DNA from: Paraburkholderia caffeinitolerans | GTDB lineage: Bacteria; Pseudomonadota; Gammaproteobacteria; Burkholderiales; Burkholderiaceae | Direction of reading: 5' to 3' | NCBI RefSeq assembly: GCF_902859945.1 | Contig: NZ_CADIKL010000041.1 | Coordinates: forward strand, 1-64,000 | Length of the DNA stretch: 64,000 nt | Program-made: the position numbers and the translations under genes | Shown: one piece after another, positions 18,104 to 26,975 of the stretch | How positions within the stretch are numbered: position 1 is the first letter of the stretch | How the letters are laid out: every line of letters starts with the position of its first letter | Notes under the pieces: generated by a model | Databases searched by the model: none | Told to the model about the DNA's origin: nothing | Seen by the model: the letters and a program-made list of their open reading frames with translations, nothing else

Positions 18104-19008
18104 GGCTCGCTGTTCGAATCCGTGCGTATGCTCAAGCCGAGGTTGGTTGTCATGGAAGCCTGCAGCTCGGCTCACCACTGGGCCCGGCGTTTCCAGTCAC
18201 TGGGAACAGAGGTACGGCTAATCAGCCCCCAATACGTCGCACCATTCGTCAAGACGAACAAGAACGATCGCAACGATGCGGAGGCGATCGTCGAGGCCGC
18301 GAGCCGGCCCACCATGCGCTTCGTACCGGTCAAATCGGTCGAGCAGCAGGACATCCAGGCGGCGCATCGCATGCGTGCCATCCTTCTGCGCCACCGTACC
18401 GCGCTGATCAACCAGATGCGCGGCCTTCTTGGCGAACGCGGTTTCGCGATCTCCCGGTCACCGGAAGAGTTCAAGCGCCTCGATGGCGCGCAGGTGAGCC
18501 GATTCGGTTTTGCACCCGACGTAACACTCGCGATCCGGGCCAACCTGGCGGTCCTGCAAACGCTTCAGCAGCAGAACGAGATCGTCGAAAAGCGACTCAT
18601 GCAGCAGGTGAAGCTGGATCCGGATTACGCGCTGCTGAACACGGTGCCCGGCATTGTCCGGTGCTGGCGACCACCATCATGCTGGAAACCGGCACCATCT
18701 CACGCTTTGCCACCGTTGGCCACTTCAGCTCCTACTGTCGCTGCGTGGACAGCAGGCGCGAAAGCAACAGCAGAAAGAAAGGTGAAGGCAACACGAAGAA
18801 CGGCAACCGCTACCTGGCGTGGGCATTTGTCGAAGCGGCCAACTTCGCAATCCGTACGTGTCCGCAGGCCCGGCGCTTTTACGAACGCAAGAAGCGCATG
18901 CGCAATGGCATCGTTGCGATCAAGGCACTGGCACACAAGCTGGCTCGCGCCTGCTATCACATGCTTCGGGAGCACAAACCATTTGAGACAGTTCGCTGTT
19001 TTGGCTAG
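18104..19008 (+). pseudogene. IS110-family transposase, 5'-truncated and frameshifted
   Basis: From about 18119 the frame encodes the N-terminal RuvC-like region (VVMEACSSAHHWARRF, KTNKNDRNDAEAIVEAASR) and coiled-coil linker of an IS110-family transposase, but its first ~45 residues are missing. Around 18655 one base appears lost within a PGIGPVLA-like segment. The C-terminal part continues in another frame (18661-19008: LATTIMLETGTISRF, KKGEGNTKNGNRYLAWAFVE, ending FETVRCFG). Inactive relic. Confidence 0.75.
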
Positions 19009-19015
19009 CAGGTGA

Positions 19016-19444
19016 TGCAAGGGGAACGAACCCGGTAACTTGACTGGTGCACAGCCATGGCTTTGATTGGGTCTTCCCTTTGCTTCACCTCACCGACTGT
19101 CTGCAAGCAATCGGGTCGCCCGGGCGAGGAGCCACGTTTGACTGGCGTTGCACACGCAGCAGCCACGGCTTTGCCCGACCCCTTGGACCTCGTCCGGCAC
19201 CAACGTTTCCCCGGGGCGGCCATGGCCGCCAGGGCACACGTGACTTACCTCACGGCATGCTTGATCCAGATGGGTGTCTGGTGCGATCCGTTTCGCAACC
19301 AGCTTTGAGAAACCGGATGCGATATTGATCATGCAGACAGGAGACGCACCACAAGTGCCCTTGCGATTGCCATGTCGATGAAAGACATATCGACATGGCA
19401 ATCGCAAGGGGAAGAGATTTGTACCTTGACTCCGGCCGACTAAT
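19016..19444. other. Intergenic IS debris
   Basis: About 430 bp between the IS110 relic and the IS6-family element. No gene recognised in six frames. It contains the perfect inverted repeat listed at 19358-19410. Confidence 0.5.
19358..19410. repeat. Perfect 22-bp inverted repeat with 9-nt loop
   Basis: Left arm 19358-19379 begins CCCTTGCGATTG. Right arm 19389-19410 is its exact reverse complement and ends CAATCGCAAGGG. The 9-nt spacer is GAAAGACAT. GC content is moderate and no U-tract follows, so it does not look like a terminator. It may be two abutted terminal repeats of an insertion sequence, or a MITE-like remnant. Confidence 0.7.
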
Positions 19445-20275
19445 GGGTGTCAAGTTGACGAGCGTAGGCTTTATAGCTAGCAGAAACATAGTTATCCTTA
19501 TCAGATAACTTCCTCGACTGCGACATTGACGCTCCAACCATGCCAGGTGGCGAGGCGGTCCTTGAGTATGATGCGATGACATGCCGCGTTCATCTGATGT
19601 CTGGGCAACGCGAAGTGCTGACGGATCAGGCCGAAGCATGAGAGAAACGCCTGAGTGCGACGCGCGTCGCGAAAACCGCACATCTGGCGTTCGCGCCTGC
19701 GAGTCGGCTGGTGGCTATTCTCGGCACGGTTATTCACGCGCGCAGCCGCTTTGAAAAATACGTGTTTCACCTGGGCGAGTTCGGGAATCTCGGCTTTTGC
19801 CGCCGGGTAACTGCGCAACTGGTCCGTAACGATTCTACGCGGCCCCGGGTGAGAACGCAGCACCCGCCGGAAAAAACGCTTTGCCGCGGCCTTGTCGCGC
19901 CGCTTTTGCACCAGCACGTCCAGTTCGGCGCCGTGTTCGTCGACTGCACGCCACAACAGATATGGCACGCCGCGCAACGTCACGAACATCTCATCCAGAT
20001 GCCAGGTGCTGCCCGGCTTGCGCCGCGCCGCTTTGGCGCACTGGGCGAATCTGGCGCCGAACTTGTCGCACCAGCAACGGATCGTTTCGTACGTGACCAC
20101 GACACCACGCTCCAGTAACAACTCTTCGATGTCGCGCAGGCTTAGGCTGAACCGAAAATACCAGCGAACCGCGCAGCTGATGACGACAGCAGGGAAGCAG
20201 TGGCCGTGATAAAGCGATTTCGTCTTCTTCATTGCTTCATTCTACTGCCGCCGGTCCGCTAACCTGACAACGCCC
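19445..20275. mobile_element. IS6-family insertion sequence
   Basis: About 831 bp, the usual IS6 size. The right end is GGGCGTTGTCAGGTTAGCGG on the minus strand from 20275. The left end GGGTGTCAAGTTGACG from 19445 is an imperfect partner. No matching 8-bp target duplication is visible. The element stops 6 bp short of the MBL-hydrolase stop codon. Confidence 0.65.
19501..20232 (-). CDS. IS6-family transposase
   Basis: 243-aa DDE transposase, full length. N-terminal helix-turn-helix SLSLRDIEELLLERGVVVTYETIRCW; catalytic residues in WHLDEMFVTLRG (D), IVTDQLRSYPAA (D) and NRAENSHQPTRRRER (E). The gene looks intact and the element could be active. Confidence 0.9.
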   Translation of the reverse strand: MKKTKSLYHGHCFPAVVISCAVRWYFRFSLSLRDIEELLLERGVVVTYETIRCWCDKFGARFAQCAKAARRKPGSTWHLDEMFVTLRGVPYLLWRAVDEHGAELDVLVQKRRDKAAAKRFFRRVLRSHPGPRRIVTDQLRSYPAAKAEIPELAQVKHVFFKAAARVNNRAENSHQPTRRRERQMCGFRDARRTQAFLSCFGLIRQHFALPRHQMNAACHRIILKDRLATWHGWSVNVAVEEVI

Positions 20276-20281
20276 TAAAAT

Positions 20282-21433
20282 CTAGAGCCCTATCATCAGG
20301 TGTGGCTTCCCGACCACAATCCTGCCGTCGAAGCCGTGAATCTGCGAGAGCCACTTCGATTCGGGCAAAGTTGGCGGTGCCAGATGAGACAGAACCAATG
20401 TTTTGACTTCGGCGGCGCTAGCAATTTCGCCGAGCTTTGTCGCCTCCGTATGTCCCTGTTTTAGATGCCGGAGCTTCGCCGCATGTGCAAGGCTTAATGG
20501 TTGCGGGAAAAGACTCGTCGCCCAATCGAGGTCAATGGCTTCATGGACCAGAATGTCGGCGCCTTTTGCCAGCTCGACGAGGTTATCGCACTTCGTGGTA
20601 TCGCCGGAAAATACGATGACTCCATCGGCAGACTCGAAGCGAAATGCAAATGCAGGAAACATCGGGCGATGATTGACCAGAATTGCCGATACCAGAACAT
20701 TTTCATCCCGATAGATCGGAAAGGGACGCATTCCGGGTGCAGGGTTCGCGAACGATGCGTTCAGCCCCTCAGGTAATACGATGTCATGCACATCGATATA
20801 GCGATGGGGGTTCGGCATGCCACTGTCCGTGATGTTGTCGTTCAAATCGGACGCAAACCCCCGATAGAGCGCCTCAGTCATGTCTCGCGTCCCGGGTTGA
20901 GGGCGGTCGGGGCTGATGAGCTCCGACCTCTGTCGATCTGCATAAAATGCTGTCTGCGCTGCCGGTACGCTACCTGGCCCGTATATCTGGACCGGTGACT
21001 TGCGGCGCGGCACGCCATCCGTCGCCCCGAACAGCAGCAGCTCGGAATAGTCGACCACATGGTCAGCATGCAGATGTGTGATGAATGCCGTCCGAAGCGT
21101 ATCGAGACCGCCAGGCAGTGTAGCGGCTCCCGGACTTCCGAGGCCACAGGCGAAATAGGCGTCGAGCCAGCCGCGTCCGAAGTCGACGAGATAGACATCG
21201 TCGCCAACAACCACAGCAGACGAAATTCCGCCACAGCCGCAGCCTCGCCATGACGTCCTGCCCCCGCCCACGCCGAGCAGCACGAGCCGCGTTCTGGCTC
21301 GTGTAGTGGATGGTGCCACCGACTCGGCGTTGGCCGTGCTGTGTCCACCAACGGCGACTCCGAGCGCCAGAGAACTGGCGCCAATCAACAAGTTTCTGCG
21401 TGCTTTGTCCATGGGATTCAAATAGGTTTGCAT
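20282..21433 (-). CDS. Metallo-beta-lactamase-fold hydrolase with Tat-type leader
   Basis: About 383 aa. Residues 8-35 look like a twin-arginine leader (KARRNLLIGASSLALGVAVG). The mature protein carries the metal motif THLHADH near 138 and later FSGDTTKCDNL and SHLAPP segments, as in RNase Z/arylsulfatase/lactonase-like members. Probably a periplasmic hydrolase of an ester, lactone or sulfate. ATG 21433 or 21412 are possible starts; the longer frame overlaps the porin. It follows the porin on the same strand. The IS6 element lies 6 bp beyond its stop, so a few C-terminal residues may have been altered. Confidence 0.8.
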   Translation of the reverse strand: MQTYLNPMDKARRNLLIGASSLALGVAVGGHSTANAESVAPSTTRARTRLVLLGVGGGRTSWRGCGCGGISSAVVVGDDVYLVDFGRGWLDAYFACGLGSPGAATLPGGLDTLRTAFITHLHADHVVDYSELLLFGATDGVPRRKSPVQIYGPGSVPAAQTAFYADRQRSELISPDRPQPGTRDMTEALYRGFASDLNDNITDSGMPNPHRYIDVHDIVLPEGLNASFANPAPGMRPFPIYRDENVLVSAILVNHRPMFPAFAFRFESADGVIVFSGDTTKCDNLVELAKGADILVHEAIDLDWATSLFPQPLSLAHAAKLRHLKQGHTEATKLGEIASAAEVKTLVLSHLAPPTLPESKWLSQIHGFDGRIVVGKPHLMIGL

Positions 21434-21537
21434 TGTCTGGTAAAGCCCTCGAACATGACGTCGGCATCTGTACTGCAGCTCAGTCATTGCTCGAGGGGCC
21501 ACATAGGAGGGCGGCCAGGCGCCGTATGGGTACAGTC

Positions 21538-22665
21538 TCAAAACCGGTGTCGAACGCCGGCGATGACCGAGGTTTGCAGATTGCCGCTCGAAGACGGCTG
21601 CGTGTACAGGGTCGCGTAGCGTGCGTCGCCGGATGCATGTTGATAAAGCCCTATTGCGTACAGGTCAGTTCGCTTCGAAAGAAAATAGTCGACACCCAGA
21701 TTCACCTGTTGGTATCGCGGATGCCCGCCCTGATCGTTGTGCCCATTGGTATAGATGTAAGCCGTTCCGAATCGCAATTGCGGACTTATCTGATAATTGC
21801 AATTGATCTCGTAATTGTCGGCCCGAGCCGAATTGATCGAGGCGTCGAATTCCGTATGACTGAACAGTAGACCGACTGTCGCGTGTCCAATGGAATAGGA
21901 GCCACCCGCGGCGAAAACCTGGTGTCTGCGGATGACACCGCTCCCCCCCAGCAGGGCGAGCCCGGCGGTACCACCATAGTCCGAGTTGGTGCCGCTTCCG
22001 GACCCGCCGATCGCGCCCGCCGTGCCTGCGGCATCAGGGTTGTCCAGGCGAAAATAGCCCGCGCCCATCGCAAGAGCACCGCGTACATAGCGTGTCCCCA
22101 CACTCCAGGCTCGATTATTGGAGAATGCGCCCGGTTGATTGCTGAGGGCGTAGAGGCCGCCGAACGTCAGGCCGTAATAATTGTTACTGGTGTATTTGAT
22201 TGAATTGTTGACACGAAAAGCTGGCGCGAGATCGTCAATATTCCCTACGTGGGCACCGACGATCGACGCCCACGCTGACGCCGAACTTAAAAAGCCGACA
22301 AAATCCAGTACCGATTCGTACTGTCGGCCAAACGTCAACGCGCCATATTCACTGTTTTTCAAACCGATATACGCCTGCCGCCCGAATTCACGATTTCCTT
22401 GCCCAAACTTCCCGCTATTGATGTCGAATCCATTTTCGAGCCGGAAAACTGCCTGCGTGCCGCCGCCTAGGTCCTCGGCACCCAGCAATCCCCATCGATC
22501 GCCACTCAGGTTGCTGGACTGCGCCTTCCATGCACGATTTCCCTGTTGGTTGCTGACATAGGCGAATCCGGTATCGAGGATGCCGTATATCCCGACGTGG
22601 CTTTGCGCGGAACACAACGTTGGGGAGCCAACCAGCACGGCGATTATTGAAAGTCGTTTCCTCAC
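21538..22665 (-). CDS. Gram-negative porin (OmpC-like)
   Basis: About 375-aa trimeric porin: signal peptide ending CSAQ, first strand SHVGIYGILDTGFAYVS, LSGDRWGLLGAEDLGGG, FGRQAYIGLKNSEYGALTFGRQY, and C-terminus GVRHRF with terminal Phe. A longer ATG frame starts at 22680, but GTG 22665 is preceded by GGAGA at a proper distance and matches the leader layout of the third porin. Upstream of, and co-directional with, the exported MBL hydrolase; the pair may form a transcription unit for a solute that is hydrolysed in the periplasm. Confidence 0.88.
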   Translation of the reverse strand: MRKRLSIIAVLVGSPTLCSAQSHVGIYGILDTGFAYVSNQQGNRAWKAQSSNLSGDRWGLLGAEDLGGGTQAVFRLENGFDINSGKFGQGNREFGRQAYIGLKNSEYGALTFGRQYESVLDFVGFLSSASAWASIVGAHVGNIDDLAPAFRVNNSIKYTSNNYYGLTFGGLYALSNQPGAFSNNRAWSVGTRYVRGALAMGAGYFRLDNPDAAGTAGAIGGSGSGTNSDYGGTAGLALLGGSGVIRRHQVFAAGGSYSIGHATVGLLFSHTEFDASINSARADNYEINCNYQISPQLRFGTAYIYTNGHNDQGGHPRYQQVNLGVDYFLSKRTDLYAIGLYQHASGDARYATLYTQPSSSGNLQTSVIAGVRHRF

Positions 22666-23035
22666 TATGCATGTCTCCATCGATTAGTTATTCGAAGTTA
22701 TTTTTATAGATATTTTTTGCGGATCATTTTTAATTGTGTCCATGACCGGCTGATAATGGACTCAAACGTTGGCGATTTGGGTGCCGCTCTATTTACCCCT
22801 GTAGTTGTCTCATGCGTTTGCGAGACCCAGGTGTGTGTTTCAGATGCTCCCTGCGACTGCAGCAGGGTAAGCAGCGAAGGCAGCCAGCGCGGCACGGTTT
22901 GCCTGCAGGAAGTGTGGCACCGGACCAGCATGTTGTTGCTGGATGGGCCACCACCTCAACGTTACGACGTCCAGTTTGCATGGCGATTTGTCGGGATGAT
23001 CCAATGTTGCATGGAAGCGTTCGGTCGGCGGCAAA
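22666..23035. other. Intergenic region, no gene recognised
   Basis: About 370 bp. AT-rich next to the porin start (probable porin promoter), then GC-rich sequence with overlapping open frames on both strands, none with recognisable domains. Confidence 0.4.
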
Positions 23036-23212
23036 TCAGGTGTCCCGCAATAGCGGACTTGCTCCCGGCACCACGGGGCGCAGATCAGGAATGCAGGCGA
23101 GAGCAGAGAGCGTGGAAATTCCCGTCGAGTCCTGAACGCACTTGACGGCTGGCAGCGACGGCATTTGCGCGCAAGCGGATGCGAGAATCACGCCAACGCC
23201 GGTGGTATCCAG
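23036..23212 (-). pseudogene. C-terminal relic of an Asp/Glu racemase-superfamily gene
   Basis: The frame reads LDTTGVGVILASACAQMPSL then PAVKCVQDSTGIS, and closes with VVPGASPLLRDT and stop. It is collinear with the C-terminus of the intact enzyme at 24597-25355 (VDTVVLSACVQMPSLPAL...LRGAGAYLGD). About 58 codons remain. It lies just past the MFS stop, so the operon seems once to have held two paralogues. Confidence 0.6.
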
Positions 23213-23227
23213 CGCTCCACTCCGACT

Positions 23228-24505
23228 TCAGGTCTCGGCACTCGCGAGCTGAGCGTCCAGCGGGGATGATTGCAGTGCGCGATATTTGCCGAGCGAGACG
23301 AGAAGTACGCAGGCGACGAGGAGCACCAACGGCGCGAGCCGCAGCGGCAGCTCGTAGTTGCCATTCAGGTCGAAATAGCGGCCGGCCAGAAGTGGACCGA
23401 TCACTGCGCCGAAGGCATAGCCAGCGAATGCGATTCCATAGTTCAGGCCAAAACGGCGCAAGCCAAGGTAGGCGCGAATGAGATAGGAGAGCAGGTCACC
23501 TTCGGCGCCGATCGCGAGGCCAATACAGGCACATGCGAGCAGGGCGGAGTGGAGCGACGCGGCGTTCATGAGTAGCAGGTACCCCGCTGCGCCTGCGAGA
23601 AAGAACCCGGCGCCGACAAACGGAGCGTGAAGCCGGTCGATCAGGATGCCGGATAGCAGGCGCCCGACGAGAACGCCCACACCGATGAGCGAGGCACAAT
23701 GCGCTGCCGCACCAGCGGACAGGCCACGATCCGTCAGCATAGCCGGCAGGTGCGGATTGAGCGAAAGCGTTGCGCTCGACGCCAGAAAGGCGACGGCGAA
23801 AATGGTGCAAAGCTTCACCGCTGAAAATGCAGGGTCCGCGCCGCCGTCGGGGATGTGATCGTTGCGCTGGTTGGATCGCGTTGCCGCTTTGCGCTCCCTG
23901 ATCAGCGAGCATGCAAGCAGAGAGCCGACAAGCGAGACGCACGCGATGATCTGGTAAGTGGCGCGCCAGTGGAACGCCGCGATGAGATGCTGTGTCGCCG
24001 TTGGCGCGGCTGCGACCCCGATGCCGAGGCCAATCATGGCGCAGCCGGTTGCGAGACCAAGGCGGCGGTCAAACCATTGCGGAAGGATCGCGAGATAGCC
24101 AAGCACAGACGTCGCGGCACCCGCCACGCCGATGACCACGGAGAGTGCGATCCAGGCCGCTATGTCGCCGCTCTGCAGACTCATGCACGCCACGGCAAGA
24201 CTGAAGACGACGGCCGAGGCGAGAATCACCCGGCGCGGGCCGAAGCGGTCCATCAGCATCCCAATGAAGGGGCTAACGGCAGCCAGCCCCCCCATCGATG
24301 CAGCGTACGATATGGCTGCCTGTTCCCGCGTCCAGTGGAACTCGCGCAGAATCGCAGGCGCGAAGACACCAGCGGTTGCGTTAAATGCCGGTGCATAGCC
24401 TATTGCCATGCCGATTGCCGTGCCGGCGACGATGGCGGCGAGCCGCGCCTTGCCGGGTTCGTCGCGACCTGCCGGTTTGACGGGCGCTTTGGGTGCTGCG
24501 CTCAT
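23228..24505 (-). CDS. MFS transporter
   Basis: 425-aa major facilitator of the monocarboxylate/oxalate-formate type, twelve hydrophobic segments. FAPAILREFHWTREQAAISYA in the first loop and FIGMLMDRFGPRRV between helices 2 and 3 are typical. ATG 24505 is chosen because GAGGAGA precedes it by 6 nt; the longer frame adds non-family sequence. It is the last intact gene of the catabolic operon, 91 bp after the racemase-like gene, and most likely imports its substrate. Confidence 0.85.
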   Translation of the reverse strand: MSAAPKAPVKPAGRDEPGKARLAAIVAGTAIGMAIGYAPAFNATAGVFAPAILREFHWTREQAAISYAASMGGLAAVSPFIGMLMDRFGPRRVILASAVVFSLAVACMSLQSGDIAAWIALSVVIGVAGAATSVLGYLAILPQWFDRRLGLATGCAMIGLGIGVAAAPTATQHLIAAFHWRATYQIIACVSLVGSLLACSLIRERKAATRSNQRNDHIPDGGADPAFSAVKLCTIFAVAFLASSATLSLNPHLPAMLTDRGLSAGAAAHCASLIGVGVLVGRLLSGILIDRLHAPFVGAGFFLAGAAGYLLLMNAASLHSALLACACIGLAIGAEGDLLSYLIRAYLGLRRFGLNYGIAFAGYAFGAVIGPLLAGRYFDLNGNYELPLRLAPLVLLVACVLLVSLGKYRALQSSPLDAQLASAET

Positions 24506-24596
24506 GGATGTCTCCTCAAGTCTCTTTGCCGGCGCGACTCTCTGGCCGCCCTCGCCGGTCGGATGATGAACGTTGAATGTGTAGTTGCGGAGCAGG

Positions 24597-25355
24597 TCAG
24601 TCGAGACCGCGGCGGTCGCCGAGATACGCGCCGGCACCCCGAAGCCGCGGGTCGAGCCCGAGCAGCTTGAGCATCTGCCGGACCGTGCACGCGGCCGTCG
24701 AGGTGACCGGGATGCCGAGCGCCTGTTGCGCCCGCTGTAGCGCCGGCAGCGAGGGCATCTGGACACAGGCCGACAGCACGACCGTGTCTACGCCGCGCAC
24801 GTTCAGGCGCTTGACGTCGTCGAGCAGCCTGAGCGGGTCGCGCGCGCCCACGTCGAGGTTGTCTTCTATCGAGAAGTTGATGGCGTCCTGAACCTCGATA
24901 CCTTCCGCCTCGATGTAATCAACCACGCGACGCGTGAGCGCATCACTGTACGGCGCCATGAGCGAAATGCGTTTTGCGCCAAAGCTCTTGAGTTCATCGA
25001 CGAGCGCACCCGCCGAGGTCATCACTTCCGGCTGCGTTCCTTGCTGGCCTATCGCGTCACGCAGCGCCTGCGCAGCTGTTCGATGGTAGCCGTGCCCCAT
25101 GCACATGATGGCGACGAGGCACGCGGTGCTGAGCACGTCGACGCGCGCGTCGGCAAGCTCGACCGCGCATCGGCCCATGTCGCGGTTCATGTTTTCCAGC
25201 TCTTCGGCAACCACCTTGTGCATGCGCACGCGGCTGGAGTGAAACGTGAATGCGTGATCGGGATGGGCCTGCATGTAGGACGCGAACATCGCGGGAATTT
25301 CCTTTTCCATCGTGATGTTCGAACTGGGCACGATTTGCCCGATGCGGTAGTTCAT
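24597..25355 (-). CDS. Asp/Glu racemase-superfamily enzyme (maleate isomerase/arylmalonate decarboxylase-like)
   Basis: 252 aa. IGQIVPSSNITMEKEIPAMF at the start and two cysteine motifs, STACLVAIMCMGHGYH near residue 82 and VLSACVQMPSLPAL near 194, fit the maleate isomerase/arylmalonate decarboxylase group. Known members convert maleate to fumarate or decarboxylate/racemise malonates. The position at the end of a ring-cleavage-type operon suggests isomerisation of a maleyl-type product, but this is inference. The start is 7 bp after the thioesterase stop. A longer frame to 25475 overlaps the thioesterase and is rejected. Confidence 0.75.
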   Translation of the reverse strand: MNYRIGQIVPSSNITMEKEIPAMFASYMQAHPDHAFTFHSSRVRMHKVVAEELENMNRDMGRCAVELADARVDVLSTACLVAIMCMGHGYHRTAAQALRDAIGQQGTQPEVMTSAGALVDELKSFGAKRISLMAPYSDALTRRVVDYIEAEGIEVQDAINFSIEDNLDVGARDPLRLLDDVKRLNVRGVDTVVLSACVQMPSLPALQRAQQALGIPVTSTAACTVRQMLKLLGLDPRLRGAGAYLGDRRGLD

Positions 25356-25362
25356 TCTCTGT

Positions 25363-25821
25363 TTACCTCGTTGTGTCGGCGCGCGTATGTCGCGCCAGCG
25401 CCGCGCGAAGCGGCGCGGGGATTGCCGTGCTTTCCCGCACATGGGCGTGGATGCAGATGGGCGATAGGCGGGCATTGAAGACGGGTTCGCCGCCCGGACG
25501 CCTGCCTTCGCAGTGAAAGTCGAAACTGCGCGTGCGTATCTCGCCCACGTAGCATTCGAGATCGACCACGTCGTTGGGCCAGAGCGTGCCGGAGAAGTCG
25601 AACGTCATGCCGCGGCAGGGCAAGCCCACGCCGTATTGCTGACCGAGCGACTCGCCGGATCCGCCGGCAATGTGATCCTTGAATAGCGTGAGCGCGCCCA
25701 GTAGATACTCCGGAAAGCGCCCCGTGTAGACGACGCCAGCCGGATCGCAATCGCCCCAACGCACCGTGCGTCGCACGACGAATGGCGATTCGTTCAGCAC
25801 GTATTCGTAACTGTGCGTCAT
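25363..25821 (-). CDS. 4-hydroxybenzoyl-CoA-thioesterase-like hotdog thioesterase
   Basis: 152-aa hotdog-fold acyl-CoA thioesterase. RTVRWGDCDPAGVVYTGRFPEY near residue 18 carries the catalytic Asp motif of the 4HBT family, followed by MTFDFSGTLWPNDVVDLECYVGEIRTRSF strands. Its ATG overlaps the monooxygenase stop by 4 bp (ATGA), indicating coupled translation. It would release free acid from an aryl-CoA produced upstream in the pathway. Confidence 0.85.
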   Translation of the reverse strand: MTHSYEYVLNESPFVVRRTVRWGDCDPAGVVYTGRFPEYLLGALTLFKDHIAGGSGESLGQQYGVGLPCRGMTFDFSGTLWPNDVVDLECYVGEIRTRSFDFHCEGRRPGGEPVFNARLSPICIHAHVRESTAIPAPLRAALARHTRADTTR

Positions 25822-26975
25822 TGCAGCGCCTCGCCAGCCGGCACCGCGCCGGCACTCGCCAGTTCCTGCATGAGCGCGGGGTACTGCTCGCGCAACCGCG
25901 CGGCGTCGACGCGGCCCGTGCGTGTCATGAACTGATAGACGAATTCATGCGGGGTGTACATGTCCATCCACCCCCGGATCTGCTCATACCATTCGTAGGA
26001 GGCTTCCGAGGCGCTGATCAGGCGGTCCTTGGAATCGCGACGGGCGTGAACATACGCATTGAGCGCAGCCGGCGCGTCGCCGGCGTGAGCGGCGATTGCC
26101 TGCGCAAGCGCGATCGAATCTTCCATGGCGATACGCGTACCCGAGCCAATCGAAAAATGCGCGCTCGCTAGAGCGTCTCCGATCAGCACGCGGTTTCCGC
26201 TAAACCAGTTCGCGTTACGAATTACAGGGAACTGGCGCCAGATCGAGTTATTCGACACCAGGCCGTGGCCGTCGAGTTCGGGCGCAAAGACGTGTTCGAA
26301 TAACTCGCGTCGCTCGTCGGCGCTCGCGCTTTCAAGTCCAAGCTCGCGCCAGGTCTGGTCATCGCATTCGGCGACGAAGGTACTCATGTGCGCCGAATAC
26401 GGGTAGTAATGCGCGACGAAGTAGCCGCCGTTGTAACGCCGGAATACGAGCGCCGGACACTCAAATGCCTTTTCCACGCCGAACCACGCGAAGTGATTGG
26501 TCAGATCGCGGCGCGTCGTGCCGAAGCCGCCTTCCGCGCTCGTGCGCACCAGCGAGTTGATGCCGTCCGCACCCACGACGATGTCGCCTTCGAGCGCGCC
26601 GATATCGAGCACGCGCGAGGACCACGTGACGCGAATGCCGAGGCGTGCCGCGTGCTCCTGCAGGATCGAGAGCAGCCGCAGCCGCGCGATCGCGCCGCCG
26701 CCCAGGCCGGGGCGCTGTACCGTGATGGTCGTTTCGTCGCTCACGATGGTCTGCTGTGTGCTGAACGTCATCGCCTTGACGAGGTCGGCGCACACGTCGG
26801 GTGCGGCGTCGCTGAGCCGGGCGAGACCCGTGTCGGCGAGCACGACGCCGAAGCCGAACGTGGCATCAGGCGCGTTTTGCTCGAACACTTCAACGGTTAC
26901 GCCGGGCGCCTGCCGCGCCAGCAGGATGGCGAGGAAAAGACCCGAAGGGCCACCGCCTACGATATCGACTTTCAT
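25818..26975 (-). CDS. FAD-dependent monooxygenase (aryl-CoA hydroxylase-like)
   Basis: 385 aa. FAD Rossmann motif VDIVGGGPSGLFLAILLAR at the start, then FGFGVVLADTGLARL, and the second FAD motif GDALASAHFSIGSGTRIAMEDS near residue 275. The FGFGVV block is typical of the salicylyl-CoA 5-hydroxylase/2-aminobenzoyl-CoA monooxygenase branch rather than of free-phenol hydroxylases. The frame extends upstream to 27275, but ATG 26975 overlaps the VOC stop by 4 bp and starts at the FAD motif. Together with the ligase and thioesterase it suggests ring hydroxylation at the CoA-thioester level. Confidence 0.8.
   Translation of the reverse strand: MKVDIVGGGPSGLFLAILLARQAPGVTVEVFEQNAPDATFGFGVVLADTGLARLSDAAPDVCADLVKAMTFSTQQTIVSDETTITVQRPGLGGGAIARLRLLSILQEHAARLGIRVTWSSRVLDIGALEGDIVVGADGINSLVRTSAEGGFGTTRRDLTNHFAWFGVEKAFECPALVFRRYNGGYFVAHYYPYSAHMSTFVAECDDQTWRELGLESASADERRELFEHVFAPELDGHGLVSNNSIWRQFPVIRNANWFSGNRVLIGDALASAHFSIGSGTRIAMEDSIALAQAIAAHAGDAPAALNAYVHARRDSKDRLISASEASYEWYEQIRGWMDMYTPHEFVYQFMTRTGRVDAARLREQYPALMQELASAGAVPAGEALQ

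Noticed and set aside
22717..23145. A 142-codon plus frame after the second porin
   Set aside because: No recognisable domain, and the opposite strand carries the racemase relic over part of it.
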